A model generated the notes under the pieces. The model saw nothing but the letters and a program-made list of their open reading frames with translations. It was not told the origin of the DNA and did not search any database. Below are positions 51,672 to 60,447 of a stretch of DNA of 64,000 bases, one piece after another. The position numbers and the translations under genes were made by a program. The stretch comes from Ruegeria arenilitoris. GTDB taxonomy: Bacteria > Pseudomonadota > Alphaproteobacteria > Rhodobacterales > Rhodobacteraceae. The stretch lies in assembly GCF_042675705.1 (NCBI RefSeq), contig NZ_JBHTJJ010000001.1. The stretch is one strand, 5' to 3'. Position 1 is the stretch's first letter; every line of letters starts with the position of its first letter.

Positions 51672-53873
51672 ATGGCTGATTTTACACTGACCAAAGACGC
51701 CGACGGCGTTGGCATCATCACCTGGGACGTCCCCGGCAAGACCATGAACGTGATGTCGTTCGACGGCCTGTCCGAACTGAACGACTGCATCGATCAGGCC
51801 CTGGCCGATGACGAGATCAAAGGTATCGTGATCACCAGCGGCAAGGAAGGCTCGTTCGCCGGCGGCATGGACCTGAACCTGCTGGCGGTGATGAAGGAAC
51901 AGGCGGGCGACGACCCGGCCAAGGGCCTGTTCGAAGGCACGATGAAGATGCACGCCCTGCTGCGCAAGATCGAGCTGGCCGGCATGGACCCCAAGACCAA
52001 GAAAGGTGGCAAGCCGATCGCGGCCGCCCTGCCCGGCACCGCCGCCGGCATCGGGATGGAGCTGCCGCTGGCGACCCATCGCATCTTTGCCGCCGAGAAC
52101 CCCAAGGCCAAATACGGCCTGCCGGAAATCATGGTCGGCATCTTCCCCGGCGCAGGCGGCACCACGCGTATGGTCCGCAAAGTGGGCGCCATCGCGGCGG
52201 CTCCGCTGCTGCTGGAAGGCAAGATGCTGGACGTTAAAAAGGCCAAGGGCGCAGGCTACATCGACGAGATCGCAGCCGATCCGCTGGCCGCGGCCAAGGA
52301 ATGGGTTCTGAACGCCAAGGACGCCGATCTGGTCAAGCCGTGGGACGCCAAGGGCTACAAGATGCCCGGCGGCGCACCGTATCACCCTGCGGGGTTCATG
52401 AACTTCGTGGGCGCCTCGGCGATGGTAAACGGCAAGACCCAAGGCGCCTTCCCGGCAGCCAAAGCCTTGCTGAGCGCGGTCTATGAAGGCGCACTGGTCG
52501 ATTTCGACACTGCGCTGAAGATCGAGGCGCGCTGGTTCACCTCGGTGCTGATGAACCCGTCCTCGGGCGCGATGATCCGCTCGCTGTTCCTGAACAAGGA
52601 AGCGCTGGAAAAAGGCGCCGTTCGTCCGCAAGGTATTCCGGATCAGTCGGTCAAGAAGATCGGCGTTCTGGGTGCCGGCATGATGGGCGCGGGCATCGCG
52701 CTGGTCTCGGCGCAGGCAGGGATGGAGGTCGTGCTGATCGACCGCGATCAAGCCGCCGCCGACAAGGGCAAGGCCTATACCGAAGCCTATCTGGACAAGG
52801 GCATGAAGCGTGGCAAGGTCACGGCCGAGAAGAAAGAGGCTATGCTGGCCCGCATCACCGCCACGCCGGATCTTGAGAAACTGGCAGGCTGCGATCTGAT
52901 CATCGAAGCCGTGTTCGAGGATCCCAAGGTCAAGGCCGAGATGACCCAGAAGGTCGAGGCGATCATCCCTGAGGACTGCATCTTTGCCTCGAACACTTCG
53001 ACCTTGCCGATCACCGAACTGGCCAAGGCCAGCAAGCGGCCCGATCAGTTCATCGGCATCCACTTCTTCTCGCCGGTCGAGAAGATGTTCCTGGTCGAGA
53101 TCATCAAGGGCAAGGAAACCGGTGACCGGGCCGTGGCCAAGGCGCTGGACTATGTCCGCCAGATCCGCAAGACGCCGATCGTGGTCAATGACGCGCGGTT
53201 CTTCTACTGCAACCGCTGCATCATCCCCTACATCAACGAAGGCGCGCGGATGATCACCGAAGGCGTCAGCCCGGTTCTGGTCGATAACGCCGCCCGTCAA
53301 CTGGGCTTCCCGGTGGGTCCGGTTCAGCTGACCGACGAAACTTCGATCGACCTGGGCGCCAAGATCGCGCGGGCGACCAAGGCGGCAATGGGCGACGCCT
53401 ACCCGGAAAGCCCTGCGGACGATCTGATCTTCTGGATGGAAGAACAGGGTCGCTTGGGCCGCAAGTCCAAGGCCGGGTTCTTCGATTATGACGAAAATGG
53501 CAAGCGCATCGGCTACTGGAAAGGTCTGCAGGACAAATATCCGCTGGCCGAGCAGCAGCCCGACCTGATCGAGGTGCAGGAACGCCTGATGTTCGCACAG
53601 GTTCTTGAAGCCGTGCGCGCGCTTGAAGAAGGTGTTCTGGAAGACATCCGCGAAGGCGATGTCGGCGCCATCCTGGCCTGGGGCTTTGCGCCCTGGTCAG
53701 GTGGTCCGTTCAGCTGGCTTGATATCATCGGTGCGCCTTACGCGGCCGAGCGTTGTGACCAGTTGTCGGAGAAGTACGGTGACCGCTTCGCCTGCCCGCC
53801 GCTACTGCGCGAGATGGCCGAAAAAGGTCAGACCTTCTACGGCCGCTTCGACCCCGAAGCCAAAGCTGCCTGA
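51672..53873 (+). CDS. FadJ/FadB-type multifunctional fatty acid oxidation protein
   Basis: A 733-residue two-part enzyme. The N-terminal enoyl-CoA hydratase domain (about 1-200) has SFAGGMDL, GTAAGIGMELPLATHR and EIMVGIFPGAGGT with catalytic-type Glu. The C-terminal 3-hydroxyacyl-CoA dehydrogenase (about 330-730) starts with the NAD loop IGVLGAGMMGAGIA and has FSPVEKMFLVEI with the catalytic His in GIHFFSP. Together with the thiolase it completes beta-oxidation. The ATG at 51672 has GGAGAAG upstream. A strong terminator follows six bases after the stop. FadJ versus FadB cannot be decided by eye. Confidence 0.95.
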   Translation: MADFTLTKDADGVGIITWDVPGKTMNVMSFDGLSELNDCIDQALADDEIKGIVITSGKEGSFAGGMDLNLLAVMKEQAGDDPAKGLFEGTMKMHALLRKIELAGMDPKTKKGGKPIAAALPGTAAGIGMELPLATHRIFAAENPKAKYGLPEIMVGIFPGAGGTTRMVRKVGAIAAAPLLLEGKMLDVKKAKGAGYIDEIAADPLAAAKEWVLNAKDADLVKPWDAKGYKMPGGAPYHPAGFMNFVGASAMVNGKTQGAFPAAKALLSAVYEGALVDFDTALKIEARWFTSVLMNPSSGAMIRSLFLNKEALEKGAVRPQGIPDQSVKKIGVLGAGMMGAGIALVSAQAGMEVVLIDRDQAAADKGKAYTEAYLDKGMKRGKVTAEKKEAMLARITATPDLEKLAGCDLIIEAVFEDPKVKAEMTQKVEAIIPEDCIFASNTSTLPITELAKASKRPDQFIGIHFFSPVEKMFLVEIIKGKETGDRAVAKALDYVRQIRKTPIVVNDARFFYCNRCIIPYINEGARMITEGVSPVLVDNAARQLGFPVGPVQLTDETSIDLGAKIARATKAAMGDAYPESPADDLIFWMEEQGRLGRKSKAGFFDYDENGKRIGYWKGLQDKYPLAEQQPDLIEVQERLMFAQVLEAVRALEEGVLEDIREGDVGAILAWGFAPWSGGPFSWLDIIGAPYAAERCDQLSEKYGDRFACPPLLREMAEKGQTFYGRFDPEAKAA

Positions 53874-53879
53874 ACAAGT

Positions 53880-53917
53880 GATGCTGGCGCATGATCCCAT
53901 GCGCCAGCATCTTTTTT
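53880..53917 (+). terminator. strong intrinsic terminator of the beta-oxidation operon
   Basis: GATGCTGGCGCATG (53880-53893) pairs perfectly over 14 bases with CATGCGCCAGCATC (53898-53911), with a 4-base loop, followed by TTTTTT (53912-53917). It ends the fad operon before the convergent Hint gene. Confidence 0.95.
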
Positions 53918-53928
53918 AAGGTGTTTGG

Positions 53929-54741
53929 TCAGGTCTGCCATTCAGGCCGCAGAAACAAGGCCGGCACGTTGGGCCGCCCCGGACGTCCCGGACGCCGCAC
54001 CCCCGATGGGGGACGGATCGGAAAGATCGGTTCCTGCGGGATGGGTGCAGGCAGTGCACCCAACGGGTTTGCAATGGCCGACAGTTCGCCCGCCTCTGCG
54101 ATAGATGTGACGAGGCTCCGCGCCTCGGATTCCTCCAGCACCGCGTAGGACCGTCGGGACGGACCAGACAGCGAACGGATGCGGCACGAGGAACAGAAGG
54201 CTTGAAAGCCACCCTCGATGAAGACCACTTCGTCCTGCTCAAAAAACAGCGATGTGACTTGGAATTCCTCTGCCGGTGTCTGAGAGGAAAAGCTGAAGTG
54301 CCCGCTCAGCAGACGCGCCGGAATGATCGCCAGCCCCTCGTCTATGTTGCCATCAGAAGACAAGGCTACGGCCATTCCCTGCTCGGGCATCAGCCAGACC
54401 GCACGACCGTTGTATGCCGCGCGTGACGGCACGCGCACAGGCAAAAAGTCAGGTCGAACCTCGCCAGCCGGTACGGCTATTCTGTCGTGGGACACGCGTT
54501 TCACTTCCTGAAACCCGTTGTCCATCGTTCTGACCAGATCCCCGGCGACCAATGCGTCGGCCAGCTTCCAGCCATTGGTGGTGGCAACCTTCGTTCCATG
54601 CAGCAATCCGCCACGCCTGACCGAAACGGCGTCACCCGGTACGGTCTGGATATTTTTTTCGGAAAACCCCGAAACACTCACTACTTCCAACACGTGCCTA
54701 CCCCCTTTTGGCACTTTCAAACTATCCCATTGGGCTAGCAC
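53929..54741 (-). CDS. Hint-fold (hedgehog/intein) domain protein without the splicing cysteine
   Basis: A protein of up to 270 residues. GTKVATTNGWKLADALVAGDLVRTMDNGFQEVKRV (about 49-84) is a Hint module of the kind abundant in Rhodobacterales. The position before GTKV, where self-processing Hint domains carry Cys (CFxxGT), is LLH here, so autocleavage chemistry looks lost. The C-terminal half is rich in Arg and Pro. The start is uncertain: a GTG at 54741 has no good Shine-Dalgarno, while a GTG at 54693 follows GGGGG. Roseobacter Hint proteins are often surface or secreted; their role is unknown. The gene borders an AT-rich gap. Confidence 0.75.
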   Translation of the reverse strand: MLAQWDSLKVPKGGRHVLEVVSVSGFSEKNIQTVPGDAVSVRRGGLLHGTKVATTNGWKLADALVAGDLVRTMDNGFQEVKRVSHDRIAVPAGEVRPDFLPVRVPSRAAYNGRAVWLMPEQGMAVALSSDGNIDEGLAIIPARLLSGHFSFSSQTPAEEFQVTSLFFEQDEVVFIEGGFQAFCSSCRIRSLSGPSRRSYAVLEESEARSLVTSIAEAGELSAIANPLGALPAPIPQEPIFPIRPPSGVRRPGRPGRPNVPALFLRPEWQT

Positions 54742-54878
54742 GAAGTTTTCGGGAGCGACTTAGTTTTGCCATATTTCGGGCCAACTTGGGCCTTTTTCGC
54801 CCCATTAGTCGCGTTTTTTATAAACAAAAGCCTGCATTTGTCAGCGTTTTGCACAATTCGGAAAATAATCGACCAGCC
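54742..54878. other. AT-rich intergenic stretch
   Basis: These 137 bases are clearly richer in A and T than the surrounding sequence and hold no gene I can support. They separate the Hint gene from the sulfotransferase and must include the Hint promoter. The composition shift suggests this patch has a different history from its flanks. Confidence 0.6.
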
Positions 54879-55526
54879 TTATTCGAACTGATATTCGAAT
54901 CTCTCTATGTCTTCGCGACAAACGTCAAACACCGCCTTTTTTGCCTGAACCGAGTAGTAGTTGGCGTATTCCGCCCGCCTGGCTGACCGGTTCTCGTGCG
55001 GAAGGTCTAGACGAAACCCCAGATGATCGAACAGTGGGGCCGCATCCCGCTGAAAGCTTTCGATCCGAATGTAGCCGCGGCAAAGATCGGTTCCGTTGAC
55101 GTCACTGACATAGGATGGGAACGGGTTTTCCCGAAAGGAGTGCTGGATTTCCGGGTGCAGAACAAAGGCCTCGAAATCTAGCCGCCCGGCCAGATGAACT
55201 GCTGGGTGATCAAAGGACTGATCCCTCAGCCAGTGGTAATAGCTGACCATCCGGTCCCACGGGTTCCGGATCAGCGTGAACACGAACATCTCTTGCATCT
55301 GCTGGTCGGGTAAAAGCCCCCGCAAGTCGGTCAGACGGGAGTGTTTCCACAGCCGGCCCGCCGTCTTCAGTGACCTGTTGCGTTTGTTTCTACGCTGCGC
55401 CTTGGGGGTGTCGCCCACTAGGATATCGTCCTTCATGGCCCGCTGCTCGAGCGCCAGCGCCAACGATGTTCCCCCGGTCTTGGGAATATGTATGAAGATG
55501 TAGGACCGCCCTGTTGACAGGATCAT
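54879..55526 (-). CDS. sulfotransferase family 2 protein
   Basis: A 215-residue P-loop sulfotransferase of the type that modifies carbohydrates. The 5'-PSB loop is IFIHIPKTGGTSLALALEQR (about residues 9-28) and the 3'-phosphate motif is FTLIRNPWDRMVSYYHWLRD (about 77-96). The C-terminus includes FENRSARRAEY-like basic residues and an IERFEYQFE end. PAPS would be the sulfate donor. The acceptor is unknown; surface polysaccharide is likely. The ATG at 55526 overlaps the stop of the upstream EamA gene (ATGA). Its AT-richer 3' flank hints at an acquired segment. Confidence 0.88.
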   Translation of the reverse strand: MILSTGRSYIFIHIPKTGGTSLALALEQRAMKDDILVGDTPKAQRRNKRNRSLKTAGRLWKHSRLTDLRGLLPDQQMQEMFVFTLIRNPWDRMVSYYHWLRDQSFDHPAVHLAGRLDFEAFVLHPEIQHSFRENPFPSYVSDVNGTDLCRGYIRIESFQRDAAPLFDHLGFRLDLPHENRSARRAEYANYYSVQAKKAVFDVCREDIERFEYQFE

Positions 55527-56458
55527 CGCACCGGTTCCCGTTGGGGAACCACGCTCGCTCGCCACGCCAGCACTGCGCCGGCCGCGGCGATCAGGGCGAT
55601 GCCCGCAATCTGCAGCGGTCCGATCCCCTGCCCCATCACCACCCAGGCAAAAAGCGGTCCGAAGATCATTACCGAATACTCGAACACCGCGACATATGAC
55701 GGCTCGCCCAGTTGGTAGGCCTTGATCAGCATGAATACCGCAGCCGTGGACCCAACCGCCTGCAATGCGACCCACGGCAGAGCGGCCTCCATCGGCCAGA
55801 CCCAGCCCCGGGTCACAAAACCGGCTGGGCCGTCAGACTCGACCACCGGCAAAACCGAAAAAACGGCGAGACCAAGAGCGCCGGCCAGCCCAAGCGTGAC
55901 AATCATCGCGGCCAGCAAAGCGACGGTGCTTTCGTTTGCACAATGCGTTCGGGTCAGGATCGCACTTAGCGCATAGAAAAAGCCGCCAGCAACCGGCAAA
56001 AGGCTGGTCGCATCAAAGGCATTGGGGTCAGGCTGCAATACACAGAGGATTCCGACAAAACCCATAAGCACAGCCAGGACCCGCCAGGGGCCGATCTTCT
56101 GGTCCAGCAACAGCGCGGAAATCAACAGAACGAAGATCGGTGACGTGAACAGCCCCGCAAGCGCCTGAGCAATTGGCATCAAAGCCAGTGAGCTGAAATA
56201 GAACAGCATCGCCAAGGTGATCAGAACACTGCGCAACAGGACCGCCCAAAACCTCTGAGGTCGCAGCCCTCCAAACCCCAGAAACGACAGTCCAATGATA
56301 AGAGGCAGCATCATCACGGCCCGGCTAAGGTGGAATTGCCACAAACCGATCGTTTCGGCCAACCGAATGACGAAATTGTCCACGACGCCGATGATTGCCA
56401 TGGCCGAGACCATCAGGACCGATGCAAGAACCGGTGAAGAAGGATGTGCTGTCTGCAT
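55523..56458 (-). CDS. EamA/DMT family transporter
   Basis: A 311-residue membrane protein with ten predicted helices in two EamA repeats. The first repeat begins LASVLMVSAMAIIGVVDNFVIRLAE and has a conserved FYFSSLALMPIAQALAGLFTSPIFV; the second contains VGSTAAVFMLIKAYQLGEPSYVAVFEYS and the VMGQGIGPLQIAGIALIAAAG end. Such permeases export amino acids or other metabolites. It is coupled to the downstream sulfotransferase by ATGA overlap. It is divergent from the unknown membrane protein at 56604, across a 145-base gap. Confidence 0.9.
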   Translation of the reverse strand: MQTAHPSSPVLASVLMVSAMAIIGVVDNFVIRLAETIGLWQFHLSRAVMMLPLIIGLSFLGFGGLRPQRFWAVLLRSVLITLAMLFYFSSLALMPIAQALAGLFTSPIFVLLISALLLDQKIGPWRVLAVLMGFVGILCVLQPDPNAFDATSLLPVAGGFFYALSAILTRTHCANESTVALLAAMIVTLGLAGALGLAVFSVLPVVESDGPAGFVTRGWVWPMEAALPWVALQAVGSTAAVFMLIKAYQLGEPSYVAVFEYSVMIFGPLFAWVVMGQGIGPLQIAGIALIAAAGAVLAWRASVVPQREPVR

Positions 56459-56603
56459 GTGGCCTTGGCCTCCGGGCCCTTTGGCCGAAACTGCGCGTCC
56501 CGGTTATCGAGCACATTTCCAATTCACCACGCAACAGGTTTGCGCGGATTAATCTCTCCGTGTTAGAAATCGACAAAAGATAAAACGAGCAGACCTCATC
56601 GAA

Positions 56604-57617
56604 ATGACGGCACTGAAACAATACCAGCGGATCGAGGCTACCGGTCTGTGGCGCCCGTCGCCGGACGAGCAGCGCCGCGAAGTTGTTGTTTCGATCGGCG
56701 AGGCGACGTTGACCATCACCGATTTCAACGATCGCGCGCTGACGCACTGGTCGCTTGCCGCACTTGAAAGGCAGAACCCGGGCAAGTACCCCGCGATATT
56801 CAACCCCGATGGCGACCCGGACGAGACACTGGAACTGGAGCAGTCCGAAACCACCATGATCGAGGCAATTGACCGCTTGCAACGCGCCATCGAACGGGCG
56901 CGCCCGCATCCCGGGCGGCTGCGGTGGGCCAGCGTCGGCGGAGTGGTTGCGGCGGTCGCGGCGGTCTTGCTGTTCTGGCTGCCCGGCGCCCTGCAAAGCC
57001 ATGTCGAAAAGGTCGTGCCTGAGATCAAACGGCAGGACATCGGGAACACGATTCTGCAACGGATTGAACGGGTCTCGGGCCGGGCCTGCGCCTCGGCGGA
57101 CGCGCAGCCGGCGCTGCAGAAGCTGGCCCAGAGAACAGGTGTGCGACGGATCGTTGTGTTGCCGGCCGGGGTGCAGGAAAGCCTGTCACTTCCCGGTGGG
57201 ATCGTGCTGCTGAACCGAGCGCTGGTTGAAGACAGTGAAGATCCCGCGGTTGCCGCCGGTTACGTGATAGCTGAACGCACGCGGGCCAGGCTGCATGATC
57301 CGTTGGACGATCTCCTGGACAAAACTGGGCCTACTGCAGCGTTTCGTCTGCTGACGACGGGCGAACTGACACCCCAGATCGTGGACACCTATACCGAACA
57401 GGTTCTGGCCGAATCCCGCCCCGCAGTTCCGGAAGACGACTTGCTGGAGGCGTTTGCGTCCGCCAATTTGCCCTCAACCCCATATGCCTATGCGGTTGAT
57501 ATAACCGGCGAAACGGTTCTGGGTCTGATCGAGGCCGACCCGATGACGGGTCAGCCTTTGGATCAGGTTATGCCCGACCGCGATTGGGTGCGGTTGCAGA
57601 ATATCTGCAGCGACTAG
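56604..57617 (+). CDS. membrane protein resembling an M48 peptidase that lacks the HEXXH site
   Basis: A 337-residue protein. Residues about 1-100 are a cytosolic, beta-rich domain (TITDFNDRALTHWSLAALER). One transmembrane helix lies at about 108-128. The remainder looks like the core of M48 metallopeptidases: LPAGVQESLSLPGGIVLLNRALVEDSEDPAV (about 186-215) mirrors the N-x-F-x-L-P-G-G...LL...DE stretch that precedes HEXXH. At the expected metal site the sequence reads VIAERTR (221-227), so zinc ligands are absent. It is probably a non-catalytic relative. The downstream function is unknown. It is convergent with upp. Confidence 0.7.
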   Translation: MTALKQYQRIEATGLWRPSPDEQRREVVVSIGEATLTITDFNDRALTHWSLAALERQNPGKYPAIFNPDGDPDETLELEQSETTMIEAIDRLQRAIERARPHPGRLRWASVGGVVAAVAAVLLFWLPGALQSHVEKVVPEIKRQDIGNTILQRIERVSGRACASADAQPALQKLAQRTGVRRIVVLPAGVQESLSLPGGIVLLNRALVEDSEDPAVAAGYVIAERTRARLHDPLDDLLDKTGPTAAFRLLTTGELTPQIVDTYTEQVLAESRPAVPEDDLLEAFASANLPSTPYAYAVDITGETVLGLIEADPMTGQPLDQVMPDRDWVRLQNICSD

Positions 57618-57623
57618 GCGTTC

Positions 57624-58256
57624 CTATTTGGTGCCGAACATCCGGTCTCCGGCATCGCCCAGACCGGGCATGATGTAGCCCTTGGAATTCAGCTCGCGGT
57701 CCAGCGCGGCGGTCACGATCTTGACGTCGGGATGCGCCTCTTTCATGCGGGCCACGCCTTCGGGGGCGGCCAGCAGGCACAGGAACCGGATGTCGGTGGC
57801 ACCGGCCTGTTTCAGCAGGTCGATCGCAGCGGCCGAGCTATTGCCGGTGGCCAGCATCGGGTCGACCGCAATCACCAGCCGATCTTTAAGGCCTTCGGGG
57901 GCCTTGAAGTAGTACTGCACCGGCTGCAACGTTTCTTCATCGCGATACAGGCCCACAAATCCAACCCGGGCCGAGGGCACCAGCTCCAGAACGCCGTCCA
58001 GCATCCCGTTGCCCGCGCGCAGGATCGACACCAGCGCCAATTTCTTGCCCGCCAGGATCGGCGCATCCATCTCCTCCATAGGGGTTTCGATGTGGCGCGT
58101 GGTCAGGGGCATCTCGCGCGTCACTTCATAGGCCAGCAGCAGCGTGATCTCGCGCAGCAACTGCCGGAACGAGGCGGTCGAGGTGCCCTTGTCCCGCATG
58201 AGCGTCAGTTTGTGCTGAACCAGCGGGTGGTCGACGACGGTCAGATGTTCGCTCAT
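57624..58256 (-). CDS. upp: Upp, uracil phosphoribosyltransferase
   Basis: A 210-residue enzyme of standard length that makes UMP from uracil and PRPP. The PRPP-binding motif is VIAVDPMLATGNSSAAA (about 130-146), and the C-terminal YIMPGLGDAGDRMFGT holds the uracil pocket. SILRAGNGMLDGVL is another family mark. It is the last gene of the reverse-strand nucleoside salvage operon and overlaps add by four bases. It recycles uracil released by the operon's phosphorylase. Confidence 0.96.
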   Translation of the reverse strand: MSEHLTVVDHPLVQHKLTLMRDKGTSTASFRQLLREITLLLAYEVTREMPLTTRHIETPMEEMDAPILAGKKLALVSILRAGNGMLDGVLELVPSARVGFVGLYRDEETLQPVQYYFKAPEGLKDRLVIAVDPMLATGNSSAAAIDLLKQAGATDIRFLCLLAAPEGVARMKEAHPDVKIVTAALDRELNSKGYIMPGLGDAGDRMFGTK

Positions 58257-59239
58257 GTGTTCTCCAGTCTTTTTCTGACCCTTGCGCGGGTCTCTTCATC
58301 GCAGAATGCGGCGTTCAGGGCGGTGTCGTTCAGCGCGGCGAAATCCTCGGCGTCCCAGCCGAAGGCCTGGGCCAGCATCTCATATTCGCGGCGCATGGTG
58401 GTATGAAAAAACGGCGGGTCATCGGTGGAAACCGTGACCTTCACACCCGCCTCGCGCAGCCGCGCGATCGGGTGGGCCGCAAAATCCGGGTACAGTCCCA
58501 GCACCACGTTCGAGCCCGGACAGACCTCGAGCGTGATGCCCCGGTCGGCCAGTTCATGTACCAGATCGAGGTCTTCGATGGCTCGCACGCCGTGGCCCAC
58601 ACGTTCGACCCCCAGCGCCCGCACCGCATCGCGCACGCTTTCGGGGCCGCCGAATTCGCCGGCATGGGTGGTCAGGCGCAATCCGGCCTCGCGCGCGCAA
58701 TCGAAGGCCCATTTGAAATCGGCCTGCTGGCCCATGGCCTCGTTCCCGCCCATGCCGAACCCGGTGATCCAGTCACCGGCGGTTTCGGCGGCGCACAGCG
58801 CGCTGCGTTTGGCCTTGTCGGGCCCGAAATGGCGCACGCAGGTCACCACCCCGCGCAGGGTGATTTCGAACTTGCCCTCGGCCTCGTCCGCGGCGTCCTG
58901 AATGGCGGCCAGATAGTCGCGCCAGGCATGCAGATCGCCCCCGCCGCAGAAATCGGGGCTGAGGAAGGTTTCGGAATAGACCACCCCGTTCGCTGCGCTT
59001 TCTTCCAGAATCGCCAGCGTCAGGCGGCGGAAATCCTCGGGCGTTTTCAAGACCGCGCAAGCGGCCTCGTAGACACTGAGGAAATGCGCGAAATCGCGGA
59101 AGTCATAGCTGCCGTCGGGCTTGAAGATGCCGCTCAGGTCAACCTTCTTTTCATGCGCCAGTTGGCGAATGAAGGCGGGCGGGGCCGCGCCTTCGTGATG
59201 CAGGTGCAGTTCGATCTTGGGCAGGTCTGCGACGGTCAT
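58253..59239 (-). CDS. add: adenosine deaminase family protein
   Basis: A 328-residue TIM-barrel zinc hydrolase that deaminates adenosine (and deoxyadenosine) to inosine. Zinc ligands: ELHLHHEGA near residues 11-19 (HxH), His in LTTHAGE with the catalytic-site Glu, and STDDPPFF near residues 281-288. VGHGVRAIED has the conserved His. The first motif reads HHEGA where many Adds have HLDGS; similar versions occur in adenine deaminase-like relatives, so the base versus nucleoside preference is not fully certain. Context between deoB and upp favours nucleoside salvage. Confidence 0.88.
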   Translation of the reverse strand: MTVADLPKIELHLHHEGAAPPAFIRQLAHEKKVDLSGIFKPDGSYDFRDFAHFLSVYEAACAVLKTPEDFRRLTLAILEESAANGVVYSETFLSPDFCGGGDLHAWRDYLAAIQDAADEAEGKFEITLRGVVTCVRHFGPDKAKRSALCAAETAGDWITGFGMGGNEAMGQQADFKWAFDCAREAGLRLTTHAGEFGGPESVRDAVRALGVERVGHGVRAIEDLDLVHELADRGITLEVCPGSNVVLGLYPDFAAHPIARLREAGVKVTVSTDDPPFFHTTMRREYEMLAQAFGWDAEDFAALNDTALNAAFCDEETRARVRKRLENT

Positions 59240-60447
59240 AGAAAGGTCCTTCCCGGCCCTTGCGCCGGAATGTTCAGATGATGGGCGATGCTGGCGGCCA
59301 CGTCGGCGAACTTGACCTGCCCGATCCGCCCGGCCCCCAGGCCGGCGATCAGCACCGGCACCTGCTCGCGAGTGTGGTCGGTGCCGACCCAGCTGGGGTC
59401 GTTGCCGTGATCGGCGGTCAGCAGAAACAGGTCGCCCGGGCGCAGCCGGGGCAGGATACGGCCGATCTGGGCGTCAAACCACTCCAGCGCGCGCGCATAG
59501 CCAGAGATGTCGCGCCGGTGGCCGTACTGGCTGTCAAACTCGACGAAATTTGCGAAAGTCAGGCTGCCGTCCTCGGCGCTGTCCACAAGGCGCGAGAGGT
59601 GACCCATCAGATCGGCGTCCGAGCCCTTGTCCAGCGTATCGATCCCCTGCATCGAGAAGATGTCGCCGATCTTGCCCACACCATGCACCTTGCGCCCGGC
59701 ATCCTGCGCCCAGTTGGTCAGCACCGGCGCGGGCGGCGTGATGGCGAAATCCTTGCGGTTGGTGGTGCGGACGAACCCCTGTTCGGGCGAACCCACGAAG
59801 GGGCGCGCGATCACCCGTCCGACCTTCATCTCGTGCAGCATGGGGGCCAGTGTCCGGCACATTTGGTACAGGCGCTCCAGCCCGAACGTCTCCTCGTGCG
59901 CGGCAATCTGGAACACGCTGTCGGCCGAGGTATAGCAGATCGGCCAACCGGTGCGCATATGTTCGGCGCCCAGTTCGGCAATGATCGTGGTGCCCGAGGC
60001 ATGGCAATTGCCCAAAATGCCCTCGGTGCCGGCGGCTTGTGCAGCGGCGCGGGTCACATCATCAGGGAACGCGGGAACCGTGTCGGGGAAATAGTGCCAG
60101 TCCCACGGCACCGGCAGCCCGGCCAGTTCCCAATGACCCGAAGGTGTGTCCTTGCCCGGCGAATGCTCGCGCGCGCAGCCCCAAAGGCCGGTCGGGTCGG
60201 CCTCCAACCCTGGCACATCCGCGCCCGAGGCCAGTCGCACCGCCGCCCCCAGCCCCAGCGCATCAAGGTTGGGCAGGTGCAGCGGCCCGGACCGGCCATC
60301 CTCGGCCCGCCCTTCGGCGCAGGCCTGCGCGATATGGGCCACCGTGTTGGCGCCCGTGTCCGGCACGTCGCCGTTGAAGAACCGGTCGGCATCCGGCGCG
60401 CCGCCGATGCCCACTGAATCCATCACCACAAGGAACGCGCGACTCAT
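59236..60447 (-). CDS. deoB: DeoB, phosphopentomutase
   Basis: A 403-residue alkaline-phosphatase-superfamily enzyme that interconverts (deoxy)ribose 1-phosphate and 5-phosphate. The start AFLVVMDSVGIGGAPDA has metal-binding Asp; PGKDTPSGHWE contains the phosphorylated Thr; LLTADHGNDPSW and the final GTDHTREQVPVL supply other metal ligands. It follows deoA with ATGA overlap and feeds sugar phosphates into central metabolism. Confidence 0.96.
   Translation of the reverse strand: MSRAFLVVMDSVGIGGAPDADRFFNGDVPDTGANTVAHIAQACAEGRAEDGRSGPLHLPNLDALGLGAAVRLASGADVPGLEADPTGLWGCAREHSPGKDTPSGHWELAGLPVPWDWHYFPDTVPAFPDDVTRAAAQAAGTEGILGNCHASGTTIIAELGAEHMRTGWPICYTSADSVFQIAAHEETFGLERLYQMCRTLAPMLHEMKVGRVIARPFVGSPEQGFVRTTNRKDFAITPPAPVLTNWAQDAGRKVHGVGKIGDIFSMQGIDTLDKGSDADLMGHLSRLVDSAEDGSLTFANFVEFDSQYGHRRDISGYARALEWFDAQIGRILPRLRPGDLFLLTADHGNDPSWVGTDHTREQVPVLIAGLGAGRIGQVKFADVAASIAHHLNIPAQGPGRTFL

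Noticed and set aside
50955..53300. 781-codon open frame on the reverse strand across the thiolase and FadJ-type genes
   Set aside because: It is antisense to two well-identified genes, has no recognisable domain, and reflects GC-rich third positions.
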